Positions 18,647 through 27,333 of a DNA stretch of 64,000 nucleotides are shown here, piece by piece. This DNA is from Nitrospinaceae bacterium. GTDB taxonomy: Bacteria; Nitrospinota; Nitrospinia; Nitrospinales; VA-1. The notes beneath the pieces are model-generated. The model was not told the origin of the DNA. It was given only the letters and a program-made list of their open reading frames with translations, and did not search any database. Within the stretch, counting starts at the first letter, position 1. Each line of letters opens with the position of its first letter. The translations under genes and the position numbers were made by a program. The stretch is taken from contig JAJDAZ010000015.1 of assembly GCA_029261595.1 (NCBI GenBank), forward strand, positions 47,156 to 111,155, read 5' to 3'.

Positions 18647-19023
18647 GCAGACGGATCATAGGCACCCGCTGGCGACGTTGTTTTTCTACACCTTATCATA
18701 CCGTCCATTCCCCCCTCCAGCCATGGCCCGGCTTAAAGCCAATAATTCTATCCCCACCTGCAAAAAATAAATCACGGATTAAAGTCATTCCTTCGTTTCC
18801 GGTCTGTAACTCCCGGTTTTGCAATGGTTCCCAGCTGTAAATGTAACCTAGAATTCCACCCGGAACAAGCCCCGGAAATTCATTAAACTCATTGATTTAT
18901 TTACTGTTATCTATTACCATAGACATATCCTATGGAGTTTAGAGTTACATTGTTTCCATCCTGTTTTGGGAACTTCTCCGGGTTGAGTACCAATCCATGC
19001 TGGCTGATTGAGTCATTGAAAAA
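18647..19023. other. Intergenic region where pelC would be expected
   Basis: These ~380 nt between the porin and pelD occupy the place of pelC in the pelABCDEFG order. No open frame of lipoprotein type (signal peptide plus lipobox) exists here on either strand. The only structure found is the palindrome at 18917-18935. TTGATT near 18894 with a poor -10 about 17 nt further could be a weak promoter. Confidence 0.45.
18917..18935. promoter_or_regulatory. Perfect inverted repeat upstream of pelD
   Basis: CCATAG and CTATGG are separated by 7 nt (ACATATC), about 90 nt before the pelD start, in a segment rich in promoter-like AT sequence. This is the geometry of a dimeric repressor or activator site. 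No matching regulator can be named. Confidence 0.3.
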
Positions 19024-20364
19024 ATGAATTACTTAAAACTATCCTTTCTGAAGGAAGTCATTTTCCTGTTAGCCGCCGTCCTGGTGGTGGACCACTATTT
19101 TTTTTCCGGAGATCGATTTTTTGGAGTCCACCCGCACCCGTTTTTTTTCATCGTGCTACTGGTCAGCGTTCAATACGGAGCGTCAGAAGGTTTGGCTTCC
19201 GCCCTGCTCGCGACAGCCACCTTGGTCGCCGGCAACCTTCCCGAGCAAACGTTCTCCCAGAGTTTCTACGATTATATTTTTAGCACCTGGCACCAGCCGG
19301 TCATCTGGATAGTATCATCCGTAATTTTAGGTGGGTTCAGGGACCGATACAATGAAGAGCGCAAAATTCTCCAAAAAAAATGGAACTATTCCCTGAAGCA
19401 GGTGGAAGTATTCAGTAAAGCCTGCGAGGTTTCTGATATCGAAAGAAAACGCCTGGAAACCCATGTTTCCGGTCAATCCAGTTTTCTGCTATCCCTGCAC
19501 CAGACCGCCCTGAACATTGGTGCGGTAGGGGCAGAACAGGTGTTTGACAATATCCTGGAAATCACCCAACGGGTGACAAAGTCGGGTAAATGTTCCTGGT
19601 ATGTTCTGGACAATGCAATTCTGGAATCGAACTCCCAACTGGGATGGGACATAGACGACCCTTTCTCACGGACATTCAATGCGCTGTCGCCCCTATTTGA
19701 GCAGGTCATCCGGCACAAACGCATCCTTTCAATCACCAACCCTGAAGACGAAAAAATTCTGAATGGCCAGGGAATGCTGGCGGGGCCGATAATCCATCCA
19801 CGTACAGAAAAAGTCTATGGGATGCTTAAGATCGAAAATCTGGATTTTTTGAGCCTGAATGTTCAAAGCGTGCACACCTTCAAACAACTTTGCAAATGGC
19901 TGGGAACTCTGTTGGACCCTGAGCCAACCTCGAATGATGAAACCATGGTGATTGACCCCAACCCCAACCTCGAATTGTTTTCAAACAATTATTTTGAACA
20001 ATTGTCTGAATTTTTAACCCTGCATAATTTTAAAGGCGCCTTTGAAGGCCAAAGCATAATCCTTCAACCGCCTGTCGATATATTTCTCAGTGAAGAATTA
20101 CAACAGGAAATTCAAAACGCCATAAATGCCGCGATCCCCACCCTGCTGGGCAACGAAACCACGTTTTTTGAAGGGAGAAAAAGCAATTCGGAATTTATCG
20201 TGGTCATTGCCCATATTTCTCAGGAACAGGCCAGGAAAATTTCTATTGAACTCATGAAAACATTAATGGACCGGCTATCCGGCAAAATAAATTTTTCGGA
20301 TTTTTCCGTTGCCATCAAATCGGTTGGAGAAAAAAGTGCCCCAGGATCCACTATTGAAAAATGA
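19024..20364 (+). CDS. pelD: PelD-like inner-membrane regulator, GAF plus degenerate GGDEF, 446 aa
   Basis: PelD is the inner-membrane c-di-GMP receptor that activates Pel synthesis. Four N-terminal transmembrane segments (residues ~8-105) and a short coiled coil (IERKRLETHV) are followed by a GAF domain (residues ~155-300). A C-terminal degenerate GGDEF domain follows, in which the active-site loop reads GRKSNSEFIVV. In Pseudomonas PelD an RxxD motif just before this loop binds c-di-GMP; the equivalent stretch here (LLGNETTFFE) has no RxxD. The gene starts the second half of the cluster and overlaps or nearly touches pelE. Confidence 0.82.
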   Translation: MNYLKLSFLKEVIFLLAAVLVVDHYFFSGDRFFGVHPHPFFFIVLLVSVQYGASEGLASALLATATLVAGNLPEQTFSQSFYDYIFSTWHQPVIWIVSSVILGGFRDRYNEERKILQKKWNYSLKQVEVFSKACEVSDIERKRLETHVSGQSSFLLSLHQTALNIGAVGAEQVFDNILEITQRVTKSGKCSWYVLDNAILESNSQLGWDIDDPFSRTFNALSPLFEQVIRHKRILSITNPEDEKILNGQGMLAGPIIHPRTEKVYGMLKIENLDFLSLNVQSVHTFKQLCKWLGTLLDPEPTSNDETMVIDPNPNLELFSNNYFEQLSEFLTLHNFKGAFEGQSIILQPPVDIFLSEELQQEIQNAINAAIPTLLGNETTFFEGRKSNSEFIVVIAHISQEQARKISIELMKTLMDRLSGKINFSDFSVAIKSVGEKSAPGSTIEK

Positions 20365-20386
20365 TGATTGGGGTCAGCCCAAGGAA

Positions 20387-21544
20387 ATGACTCCCACTGA
20401 AACCCATAAGTTTAAGGAAAGGACTCCGTTTTTTATCCTGGCGTCCCTGGCTCTGGGTATAGAAATCTGGGCGGCCCGGATTTGGCTCACTAAGGGGATG
20501 GACAATTCTACAATAATAGGGATTCACCTGGGGGTGGTGGTCACGCTGGCTCTTTGGACCGGCCTGTCGCATCATTCCGGGCAAGGCCGGCAACTGGCAT
20601 ATCTTTTGACCCTTTTAACCGCCGTTTTGGGTCCTTTCGGTACAGGCGGAACTCTGTTCACGTCAGGACTTTATTATTGGTTCAAAAGATCGGCCACGCC
20701 CTTTTCAGAATGGTATGAATCCCTTTTCCCGGATTTCGAGCACCCGGAGATCAAAAAAATCTATGAAAAGGCGGTTGATGAAAGCATTTTTCATCCGCAA
20801 AAAAATCCAGTCATCCCTTTTATAGACGTTCTTCATTATGGAACCATTAATCAGAAACAAGCCATGATCGTTTTGCTGATAAAAAACCATCATGGGAAAT
20901 TCGCCAACGTTTTGCGTAAGGCGCTGGAAGACAGCGATGGCTCGGTCCGGGTTCTGGCGGCCAAGGGAATGACCAAGATAGAACAATATTTCCTGGACCA
21001 GAACATGGAGCTGGAAAGCCGTTACCGGGGAAATAAAATCTCCCACTCGGAATTTTTAAAAACCCAGATCGAGAATGATGACGAATATCTATACAGCGGC
21101 ATCCTCGATGATATCCGCGCACGGGAAGTTCGAATCCGCTCCCTGAAGGCCTGCAAAAAATACCTGCGCCTGCATCCGGAGGATCTGGACATCCGTTTCA
21201 TTATGGGACGCATATTATTACGTGACGGGCAAAGCGATCAGGCTTTCGACTGGTTCGAAGATTGCATTGAAAAGGGGTTTACCAGTCCGAAAATTTATGC
21301 CTGGTATTTTGAATGTATGTACCGAATGGGCGAATTCAAAAAGCTACAGGAAAAGGCCGCCCTTTATTTCGATAAAATCGAAAAATTCAAAGCGGTTTTC
21401 CAACCGGACGTGTACGAGGTCATCAAGGTCTGGGCCGGGCAAAGGATTGACACTCATCTGGATACCGATCCAGACTCAGAAAAATATACCGATTTCTCTA
21501 ACAATCAGGTTTTCACCACGGTAATGAAAACGGAAAAAGCATGA
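20387..21544 (+). CDS. pelE: PelE-like inner-membrane TPR protein, 385 aa
   Basis: PelE is an inner-membrane component of the Pel synthase complex that partners PelD and PelF. Two hydrophobic helices near the N-terminus (FFILASLALGIEIWAARIW and a second at about residues 45-95) precede a soluble helical region with TPR-like repeats (RILLRDGQSDQAFDWFEDCI). The frame is open from a TTG at 20309 inside pelD. The first ATG is 20387; a TTG at 20354 preceded by AGGA is the main alternative. The stop overlaps the pelF start (GCATGA). Identity is low in this family, so the name rests largely on position between pelD and pelF plus topology. Confidence 0.75.
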   Translation: MTPTETHKFKERTPFFILASLALGIEIWAARIWLTKGMDNSTIIGIHLGVVVTLALWTGLSHHSGQGRQLAYLLTLLTAVLGPFGTGGTLFTSGLYYWFKRSATPFSEWYESLFPDFEHPEIKKIYEKAVDESIFHPQKNPVIPFIDVLHYGTINQKQAMIVLLIKNHHGKFANVLRKALEDSDGSVRVLAAKGMTKIEQYFLDQNMELESRYRGNKISHSEFLKTQIENDDEYLYSGILDDIRAREVRIRSLKACKKYLRLHPEDLDIRFIMGRILLRDGQSDQAFDWFEDCIEKGFTSPKIYAWYFECMYRMGEFKKLQEKAALYFDKIEKFKAVFQPDVYEVIKVWAGQRIDTHLDTDPDSEKYTDFSNNQVFTTVMKTEKA

Positions 21545-23052
21545 ACGCTTCTGAAAATCAACAGGCGGATATTTGTATCATCCTTGAGGGAACCTATCCT
21601 TACGTCCCGGGGGGAGTTTCAAACTGGACCCACGATTTGATCCTGGGAATGCCGGAATTGAGTTTTCATCTCGTGACCATCGTTCCACCTGAAGCAAATC
21701 TTAAGCTCCGCTACACTCTTCCTGAAAATATTACCGGCATCACTCACCTTACCCTGCAAGAATTGCCTGAGGGCAGTTCCCGGATTTCTCACGAAAAACA
21801 ATTTTTTCAGGACCTGGAAAGCTCGTTGAAGAATATTCTTTACAATGGCGGTTTAACCGACCTTGAGAGAATCCTGGAATTGCTGAAGCCCTATAAAAAC
21901 AAACTGGGCCACCGTCTGCTACTAGATTCCAGGGAAGCCTGGGAAATAGTGGTTCAAATGTACAGCGCACAATACTCAGCAAGTTCTTTCCTGGATTACT
22001 TTTGGAGCTGGAGAGGCTTGATGAGCGGATTTTACTCGGTCCTGCTTGCGGATATCCCATCGGCTCGCATGTATCACGCCGTATCCACAGGTTACGCGGG
22101 TCTATTGGCAGCAAGAGCCAAGATTGAAACCAACCGGCCCGTCGTTCTTACCGAACATGGAATTTACACGAACGAGCGCAGAATAGAAATCTCAATGTCC
22201 GACTGGTTCCATCAAAAATCCATGGGATGGATCAACCTCCACAACATGAAGAAAGACCTGAAGGATTTGTGGATTGACACGTTCATAAATTATTCCAGGA
22301 TTTGCTACACGGCCAGCGATAAAATCATCACCCTTTTTCCGGAAAACCAGACCATGCAAATAGCCGATGGGGCCGATCCGGAAAAACTGGAAGTGATCCC
22401 CAACGGCGTGGATTATCCGACCTACTCTAAAATCATCAAAAAAAAGACTTCCCGTCCAACCATCGCTCTGATTGGCCGGGTAGTTCCCATTAAAGATATA
22501 AAATCATTTATTCTGGCCTGCGACATTTTAAGAATAAAAATTCCCGACCTTTTGGCCTATCTGCTCGGACCCACCGACGAAGACAAGGTTTATTATGAAG
22601 AATGCCAGGAAATGGTGAATTTTTTGGGATTGCAGGAAACGATCTCCTTCACCGGACGGGTGAACCTCACCGAATACATGGAAAAAATTAACGTGAACGT
22701 CCTCACCAGCATCAGTGAAGGCCAACCCCTCGTCATTCTGGAAATGGGGGCTGTCGGGATACCGTCCGTTGCCACAAATGTAGGAGCCTGCTCGGAATTA
22801 ATTTTTGGGAACGATCAGGAATCTCCGCGATTGAAACCGGGAGGAGCCATCACTCCGCTTTCAAATCCCGCCGCAACGGCAAAAGAGATTGGCGATCTTC
22901 TACTGGACAAGGATTGGTACGAGCAATGCAGTCAAGCAATGAAAGAGCGGGTTCATCTTTATTATAACGAATGCGATCTCATTGAGCGTTATCGCGGGTT
23001 GTACAACCGATATTTATCGGACCATTCCATTTCCCAACTCCAGGAGGCATAA
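21541..23052 (+). CDS. pelF: PelF-type family 4 glycosyltransferase, 503 aa
   Basis: PelF is the cytosolic retaining glycosyltransferase that polymerises Pel from nucleotide sugars at the inner membrane. The N-terminus has the family hallmark ILEGTYPYVPGGVSNW. The central region includes LTEHGIYTNERR and the GT4 phosphate-binding part VIPNGVDYPTYS, IALIGRVVPIKDIKSFI. The catalytic E-x7-E motif is EGQPLVILE near residue 394. Length fits PelF (~500 aa). It overlaps the stop of pelE by 4 nt and is followed by pelG after 5 nt, so pelE-pelF-pelG form one transcription unit. Confidence 0.93.
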   Translation: MNASENQQADICIILEGTYPYVPGGVSNWTHDLILGMPELSFHLVTIVPPEANLKLRYTLPENITGITHLTLQELPEGSSRISHEKQFFQDLESSLKNILYNGGLTDLERILELLKPYKNKLGHRLLLDSREAWEIVVQMYSAQYSASSFLDYFWSWRGLMSGFYSVLLADIPSARMYHAVSTGYAGLLAARAKIETNRPVVLTEHGIYTNERRIEISMSDWFHQKSMGWINLHNMKKDLKDLWIDTFINYSRICYTASDKIITLFPENQTMQIADGADPEKLEVIPNGVDYPTYSKIIKKKTSRPTIALIGRVVPIKDIKSFILACDILRIKIPDLLAYLLGPTDEDKVYYEECQEMVNFLGLQETISFTGRVNLTEYMEKINVNVLTSISEGQPLVILEMGAVGIPSVATNVGACSELIFGNDQESPRLKPGGAITPLSNPAATAKEIGDLLLDKDWYEQCSQAMKERVHLYYNECDLIERYRGLYNRYLSDHSISQLQEA

Positions 23053-23057
23053 CCGTT

Positions 23058-24437
23058 ATGGCGGGAATTGGTTTCGTCGTTCGCAAATTAATAAAAAAAG
23101 ACAACCTCACCGGACTTTTCACCGGTTATCTTTTTTCTACCATCATCACCGCCGGGCCCTGGTTATTCACCATCCTTGCTTTGGGAAGCATCACCCTTTT
23201 CGGCCAGAATTTTTCCACATTGGATGAAATCAACGATTTTCGCCTCTGCATTATTTATAATTTTTCCTGTTCCCTGGTTTTTTCGGGTCCATTAACGATC
23301 ATTGTCACCCGTTTTATTGCAGACAAAATCTATGCGAAGGACGTGCACGAAGTTCCTGGGGTTCTCATCGGCGCTTTGGGGTTGTCCTACTTTCTTCAAC
23401 TGCCTTTGGTCGTAGGATTCTATTTTTACTACATCGACCTGCCGCTGGAAATCAAGCTGGCCGCGTTTTCCAATTATTTTTTGATCAGCGGTATCTGGAT
23501 GGTAACGGTTTTCATCACCGCACTCAAAGATTACAACTCCATCAGTATGACGTTCGGCGGCGGAATGGTAACTGGCATTATCTCGGCATATTTCCTTGGT
23601 AAAGTTTATTCCCAGGTTGGGCTGTTCTGGGGGTTCAACATTGGCCTGGGAACCATTATGTTTGCCCTGATCGCAAGAATTCTGGCGGAATATCCCTACC
23701 AGAGCCAAGGCCATTTCGGATTCATGGGACATTTCAAAAAGTATTGGGATCTGGCCTTATGCGGATTGTTTTACAATTTGGCCATTTGGGCTGATAAATG
23801 GATCATGTGGTTATCCCCCCACCGGCAATCTCTGGCCAACGGGTTTGTGTCTTACCCGAATTACGATTCGGCCATGTTCCTGGCATATTTGACCATCATC
23901 CCATCCATGGCAATATTTTTTGTGAATATTGAAACCAACTTTTTTGAAAAGTATGTCCATTTTTATAAAGAGATTCAAGAACACGCCACTTACAAGCAAA
24001 TCAAGGAAAACCAGGAAGGCATCATCCAGAATTTATTTAACAGCTTTCGCGGTCTGTTCCTGTTTCAAGGCGTGATCTCGTTTGCGGCAATTTTTCTGGC
24101 GCCCATGTTTTTTGTCTGGTTGAAAATCAATTTCCTCATGATGGGTATTTTCAGACTGGGGGTCCTGGGAGCATTTTTCCATATCATGTCGATGTTTATT
24201 TTCATCGTCCTGTATTATTTTGATTTCCGCAAAGTAGCGATGTGGCTCAATTTTCTCCTGCTGGCGACCAACATTATTTTCACCTTCGTGACTCTGGAAA
24301 TGGGTTTTCCGTATTATGGATACGGTTATTTCCTTTCCTCGATCGTGACATTCGCCGTGTCCTATGGGGTGACTTTTTATTATCTCAAAACCCTCCCCTA
24401 CCGGACGTTCATCAGCAATAATTCCTCCGTTGCATGA
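23058..24437 (+). CDS. pelG: PelG-like polytopic membrane protein, 459 aa
   Basis: PelG is a polysaccharide-transporter (MATE/MOP-like) membrane protein that forms the Pel synthase with PelF, PelD and PelE. About 12 transmembrane helices can be traced, beginning FTGYLFSTIITAGPWLFTIL, a hallmark of PelG. Conserved loops include YNLAIWADKWIMW and a small polar segment EKYVHFYKEIQEHA. An AGGAGG-like site lies at the end of pelF just before the ATG at 23058. The last bases overlap the start of the glycosidase gene (ATGA), so the separated hydrolase is translationally coupled to the synthase genes. Confidence 0.9.
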   Translation: MAGIGFVVRKLIKKDNLTGLFTGYLFSTIITAGPWLFTILALGSITLFGQNFSTLDEINDFRLCIIYNFSCSLVFSGPLTIIVTRFIADKIYAKDVHEVPGVLIGALGLSYFLQLPLVVGFYFYYIDLPLEIKLAAFSNYFLISGIWMVTVFITALKDYNSISMTFGGGMVTGIISAYFLGKVYSQVGLFWGFNIGLGTIMFALIARILAEYPYQSQGHFGFMGHFKKYWDLALCGLFYNLAIWADKWIMWLSPHRQSLANGFVSYPNYDSAMFLAYLTIIPSMAIFFVNIETNFFEKYVHFYKEIQEHATYKQIKENQEGIIQNLFNSFRGLFLFQGVISFAAIFLAPMFFVWLKINFLMMGIFRLGVLGAFFHIMSMFIFIVLYYFDFRKVAMWLNFLLLATNIIFTFVTLEMGFPYYGYGYFLSSIVTFAVSYGVTFYYLKTLPYRTFISNNSSVA

Positions 24438-25498
24438 GGACAAATTTCCGCTTGGATTTCACTATGAGACGATCAATGACAGGGACGATCTGCAAACTTC
24501 TGGTTTGGGTTCCCTTTTTATTCATCCTGACCTGCGCCAATAAAGAAAGCCACTCCCTTGCCATGAAGAACCCGTCAGACTCGAACTGGGTCTATCAGCT
24601 TCAGCACCCAAAAATTAAAAGCATTGCCGATTCCGGATTCTCCCTCGCCGTCATCGATTATTCAAGTGACGGGTCGGATGACCAGAGATTTCCCAAATAT
24701 AAGTTACAACGCCTCATAAAAAATAATGTGACGCCCATTGCCTACCTTTCCATTGGCGAGGCCGAAAGCTATCGTTATTATTGGGGAAAAAACTGGGTGG
24801 ATGGAGATGACGGCAATCAGCTGACCTCCAAGGCGCCAAAATGGCTGGGCCATACCAACCCGGACTGGGAAGGAAATTACAAGGTGCGCTATTGGGACGC
24901 CGATTGGCGTGATGCCATTATCAAACCTTATCTGGATAAAATCATCGAACAAGGGTTTAAGGGAGTTTATCTGGACATCATCGACGGTTTCGAATATTGG
25001 TCCGACACCGAGACTTATTCCAAAAAAATAGAAGTCAGAATGGACAATGACCCGGTCGATGACGAAGAGGACGCCGCACGTCGAATGATCGATTTGGTCC
25101 TATGGATCGCCCAATACAGCCGCCAACACAGCCCGTCCGGGCAGGACTTTTTGATCTATCCCCAAAACGGGGAGCGCATCCTCCTTTATGATGAAGACGG
25201 TTCCTATCTGGAAAACGTTTCAGGAATCGGTGTGGAGGACACCTGGTACTCTGCTGAAGAAAAACTACCTCGCCGCACCGTAAAAGAAAGACTTCACTTC
25301 CTGAAAAAATTCACTGAAAAAGGAAAGCGGGTATTATCCGTCGATTACGTGGACACTGGCAAGCACAATGACAAGTCCAATTTGAAAAGGATCAAGACCT
25401 ATATATCCCAATGCCGCGCCCAGGGGTTCAGCTGTTATGCGGGCAGAACCGACACCGAACTAAATAACATCAATCGCATTCCCGGCATCCAACCCTGA
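24434..25498 (+). CDS. PelA-like glycoside hydrolase (GH114/GH166-type), separate gene, 354 aa
   Basis: This is an endo-alpha-1,4-N-acetylgalactosaminidase-like TIM-barrel enzyme, equivalent to the N-terminal hydrolase domain of Pseudomonas PelA. Family signatures are NWVYQLQHPKI, LAVIDYSSDG, PIAYLSIGEAE, KVRYWDADWRD, GVYLDIIDGFEYW and DFLIYPQNGE; acidic residues in YLDIID and IGEAE are candidate catalytic groups. The N-terminal hydrophobic segment ends LFILTCANK, which could be a lipobox with a less usual Thr before the Cys, so it may be a lipoprotein or plain secreted protein. The ATG overlaps the pelG stop (ATGA). Its presence as the last gene completes the split-PelA arrangement. Confidence 0.88.
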   Translation: MRTNFRLDFTMRRSMTGTICKLLVWVPFLFILTCANKESHSLAMKNPSDSNWVYQLQHPKIKSIADSGFSLAVIDYSSDGSDDQRFPKYKLQRLIKNNVTPIAYLSIGEAESYRYYWGKNWVDGDDGNQLTSKAPKWLGHTNPDWEGNYKVRYWDADWRDAIIKPYLDKIIEQGFKGVYLDIIDGFEYWSDTETYSKKIEVRMDNDPVDDEEDAARRMIDLVLWIAQYSRQHSPSGQDFLIYPQNGERILLYDEDGSYLENVSGIGVEDTWYSAEEKLPRRTVKERLHFLKKFTEKGKRVLSVDYVDTGKHNDKSNLKRIKTYISQCRAQGFSCYAGRTDTELNNINRIPGIQP

Positions 25499-25509
25499 CC
25501 AGCCTGAGG

Positions 25510-25540
25510 GCTGGACCCAATATTAACGTGCTATGGGTTT
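25510..25540 (+). repeat. Dispersed 31-nt intergenic repeat, copy 1
   Basis: The segment starting GCTGGACC and ending ATGGGTTT aligns without gaps to 63001-63031, with 25 of 31 positions identical by manual count. Both copies lie just after the stop codon of a plus-strand gene, suggesting a repeated 3' element. The function is unknown. Confidence 0.45.
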
Positions 25541-25591
25541 ATGGCTGACCCCATCTTCCGTTATGCCGAATGTTTCCTCTAGATATTTACA

Positions 25592-25638
25592 GGGCCTCGC
25601 GTAGCGTCAGGCCCAAGCCTCCTCCCCACGTAGTGGGG
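25592..25638. other. Two successive hairpins between the Pel hydrolase and YqeG-like genes
   Basis: Hairpin 1 pairs GGGCCT (25592-25597) with AGGCCC (25609-25614). Hairpin 2 pairs CCCCAC (25624-25629) with GTGGGG (25633-25638) around a 3-nt loop and extends further with one mismatch. Neither is followed by a T-run on the plus strand, so a simple intrinsic terminator is not demonstrated. They may end the Pel transcript or be a mobile palindromic repeat. Confidence 0.4.
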
Positions 25639-25724
25639 CGGGAAAAAATTCATTTGTATTTCTCCCTCTGGACCCCGATAATCGGAACCTTGACTTTTCT
25701 CCCAACGAATTCCTCAGCGATTCC

Positions 25725-26336
25725 ATGACCAAACCCAGTTCAGGTGAAAACAATTTCCGCGAAGGGTTGACGAGCGCCAAAATCACCCGATTTTTATTGC
25801 TTCCATTTCAACCGAAGTTTCTCAAGGCCTATCTCGCGGTGAAACTCTTTGAAGACATCTCCATCGACCACCTCTTAAACGATGGGGTCGAAGGGGTCCT
25901 GCTGGATGCCGATGGGACTCTCGGCCCGCACCACACCCGGCACTACCCGGAAAGTGTGGTGGCCCATGTCCGGCAAATGGTCGACAAAGGCTTGAAGGTC
26001 GCGCTATACACCAATTCCAGCAACAAATTGTTCCGCCAGTTCGATGGCATCGAAATCGTCCGCGAGGCTTACCCCAAACCCGATCCTAGAGGGTTTGAGA
26101 CAGCCATGCGGGACCACCTGCAATTGGAGGATCCCGCAAAAGTCTGCATGGTCGGTGATAATTTCGTCACCGACGGGGGCGCCATTTCTGCGGGAATGCG
26201 TTTTATTTATGTGGAACCCGTAAAAGGCGACGAAAACATCGTCCATTCCTTCACCCGATACCTGGGTTTCCGTTGCGCCCAGCTTTATTTTGGGGATTTA
26301 TTCAAGAACCAGAATGACGCAGGGCCCAAAAAGTAG
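25725..26336 (+). CDS. YqeG-family HAD phosphatase, 203 aa
   Basis: This is a soluble haloacid-dehalogenase-fold phosphatase; the physiological substrate is not known from sequence (phosphatidylglycerophosphate phosphatase activity is known in related YqeG/Gep4 proteins). The four HAD motifs are visible: LLDADGTLG (nucleophile Asp), ALYTNSSNK, AYPKPDP (Lys) and MVGDNFVTDGG. The N-terminal extension (LLLPFQPKFLKAYLAVKLFEDI) with aromatic/basic residues is typical of YqeG proteins. The ATG at 25725 is the first in frame. The stop codon lies within a short GGGCCC repeat pair (26322-26341). Confidence 0.85.
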   Translation: MTKPSSGENNFREGLTSAKITRFLLLPFQPKFLKAYLAVKLFEDISIDHLLNDGVEGVLLDADGTLGPHHTRHYPESVVAHVRQMVDKGLKVALYTNSSNKLFRQFDGIEIVREAYPKPDPRGFETAMRDHLQLEDPAKVCMVGDNFVTDGGAISAGMRFIYVEPVKGDENIVHSFTRYLGFRCAQLYFGDLFKNQNDAGPKK

Positions 26337-26574
26337 GGCCCATCGGTTTAAAAACGGTTCAAACTCTGCCTTTGCGAACAGCCCCATTTCCTGCCTGCCC
26401 TGAAGGGGAAACTCACAATAAATGCCAATCCCCCACTTTCCTGGAACAGACTTCAAAAAATTAGGTTTACATCTTCCCAAATATAAGAATAATAAGGTAA
26501 ATTTTAAAATTAGTTTCTAATGGAACCGTTTTGGGGTCCGTGGATTTTGACTATTTAATAAGACCGCTATTTTT

Positions 26575-27069
26575 ATGAAACTCGAACAAATCAAAACACA
26601 CTGCGAGGAGGCGCGAAGGATTGCCGCTGAGGAAGGAATCGCCGAAGGACTGGCATTCGTGATTGGGGAGAAACTTTCCAGGATTATTCTCGATATAAAT
26701 AAATGCCACAACAAGCTCAAATTCCTGTATCCGGAAAAGAACCCTTTTACAGAAAGCCCGTCTTCTCCCGGTCAAAAATCACTTGGATTGAGTTATGCAA
26801 TGACCGTCAGTTCGAGTTATGGCGATCATCTGGATAAATTGGCCCTGCTGGAAACCGCCAGGGAAAACTTTATTCTGGAAATTAAAAAGGTGTTCGCCCT
26901 TCAGGAAATCCAGAATTACCTGAGCTCCTACCCAAGGTTGGGATTGAAGCAGAAGTCGGTTCCCAATGAGGAAGCGGAAGAAAAACCGGAATTTTCTGCG
27001 GAGAATATTTTTTCTGAAGTGGAAGATATTTTTCTAGCGGAAACTATGATAAAGCTGTTCAACCGATAA
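26575..27069 (+). CDS. Hypothetical helical protein, 164 aa
   Basis: I do not recognise a family. The protein is mostly charged and helical, with no signal peptide or membrane segment. The N-terminal half (HCEEARRIAAEEGIAEGL; EKLSRIILDINKCHNKLKFL) looks like antiparallel helices, and the C-terminal third is acidic (NEEAEEKPEFSAENIFSEVEDIF). The ATG at 26575 is the first of the frame; no strong ribosome-binding site precedes it. Codon use resembles neighbouring genes, so it is probably real. It stands alone between the HAD phosphatase and a tiny membrane protein. Confidence 0.6.
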   Translation: MKLEQIKTHCEEARRIAAEEGIAEGLAFVIGEKLSRIILDINKCHNKLKFLYPEKNPFTESPSSPGQKSLGLSYAMTVSSSYGDHLDKLALLETARENFILEIKKVFALQEIQNYLSSYPRLGLKQKSVPNEEAEEKPEFSAENIFSEVEDIFLAETMIKLFNR

Positions 27070-27148
27070 ACGAGCATCGTCCCCTGTTGCCCCCAACCTA
27101 AGGAACGGGAATCTGTCTCAAGCAGGGCCTGTGCATTATATTTTTTTG

Positions 27149-27313
27149 ATGAAACCCGTTTTAAAACATCGCACCCGATTGATCCTGGCTTTCGTGATTC
27201 TCTGCGCGGCCACCGGATCGATACTTTTTTCCGGCCCAGGGTTTGGTTTCATCTGGCAGGTTGTGCTCTCATGTGCATTACTGTTTTTTCTTTTCTGGCT
27301 CATCACCGATTGA
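27149..27313 (+). CDS. Small two-helix membrane protein, 54 aa
   Basis: This short protein has a basic N-terminus (MKPVLKHRTR) and two hydrophobic helices (LILAFVILCAATGSILF and FIWQVVLSCALLFFLFWLI). The frame begins at a GTG at 27131, but the ATG at 27149 gives a normal positive-inside start. There is no family match. It lies tail-to-tail with the minus-strand coiled-coil protein, 20 nt apart. Small size and lack of a clear ribosome-binding site keep confidence moderate. Confidence 0.45.
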   Translation: MKPVLKHRTRLILAFVILCAATGSILFSGPGFGFIWQVVLSCALLFFLFWLITD

Positions 27314-27333
27314 GTCGCCCCCTCCAAATTCAA

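Noticed and set aside
26322..26341. GGGCCC-N8-GGGCCC as a terminator after the YqeG-like gene
   Set aside because: The stem overlaps the stop codon and no T-run follows.
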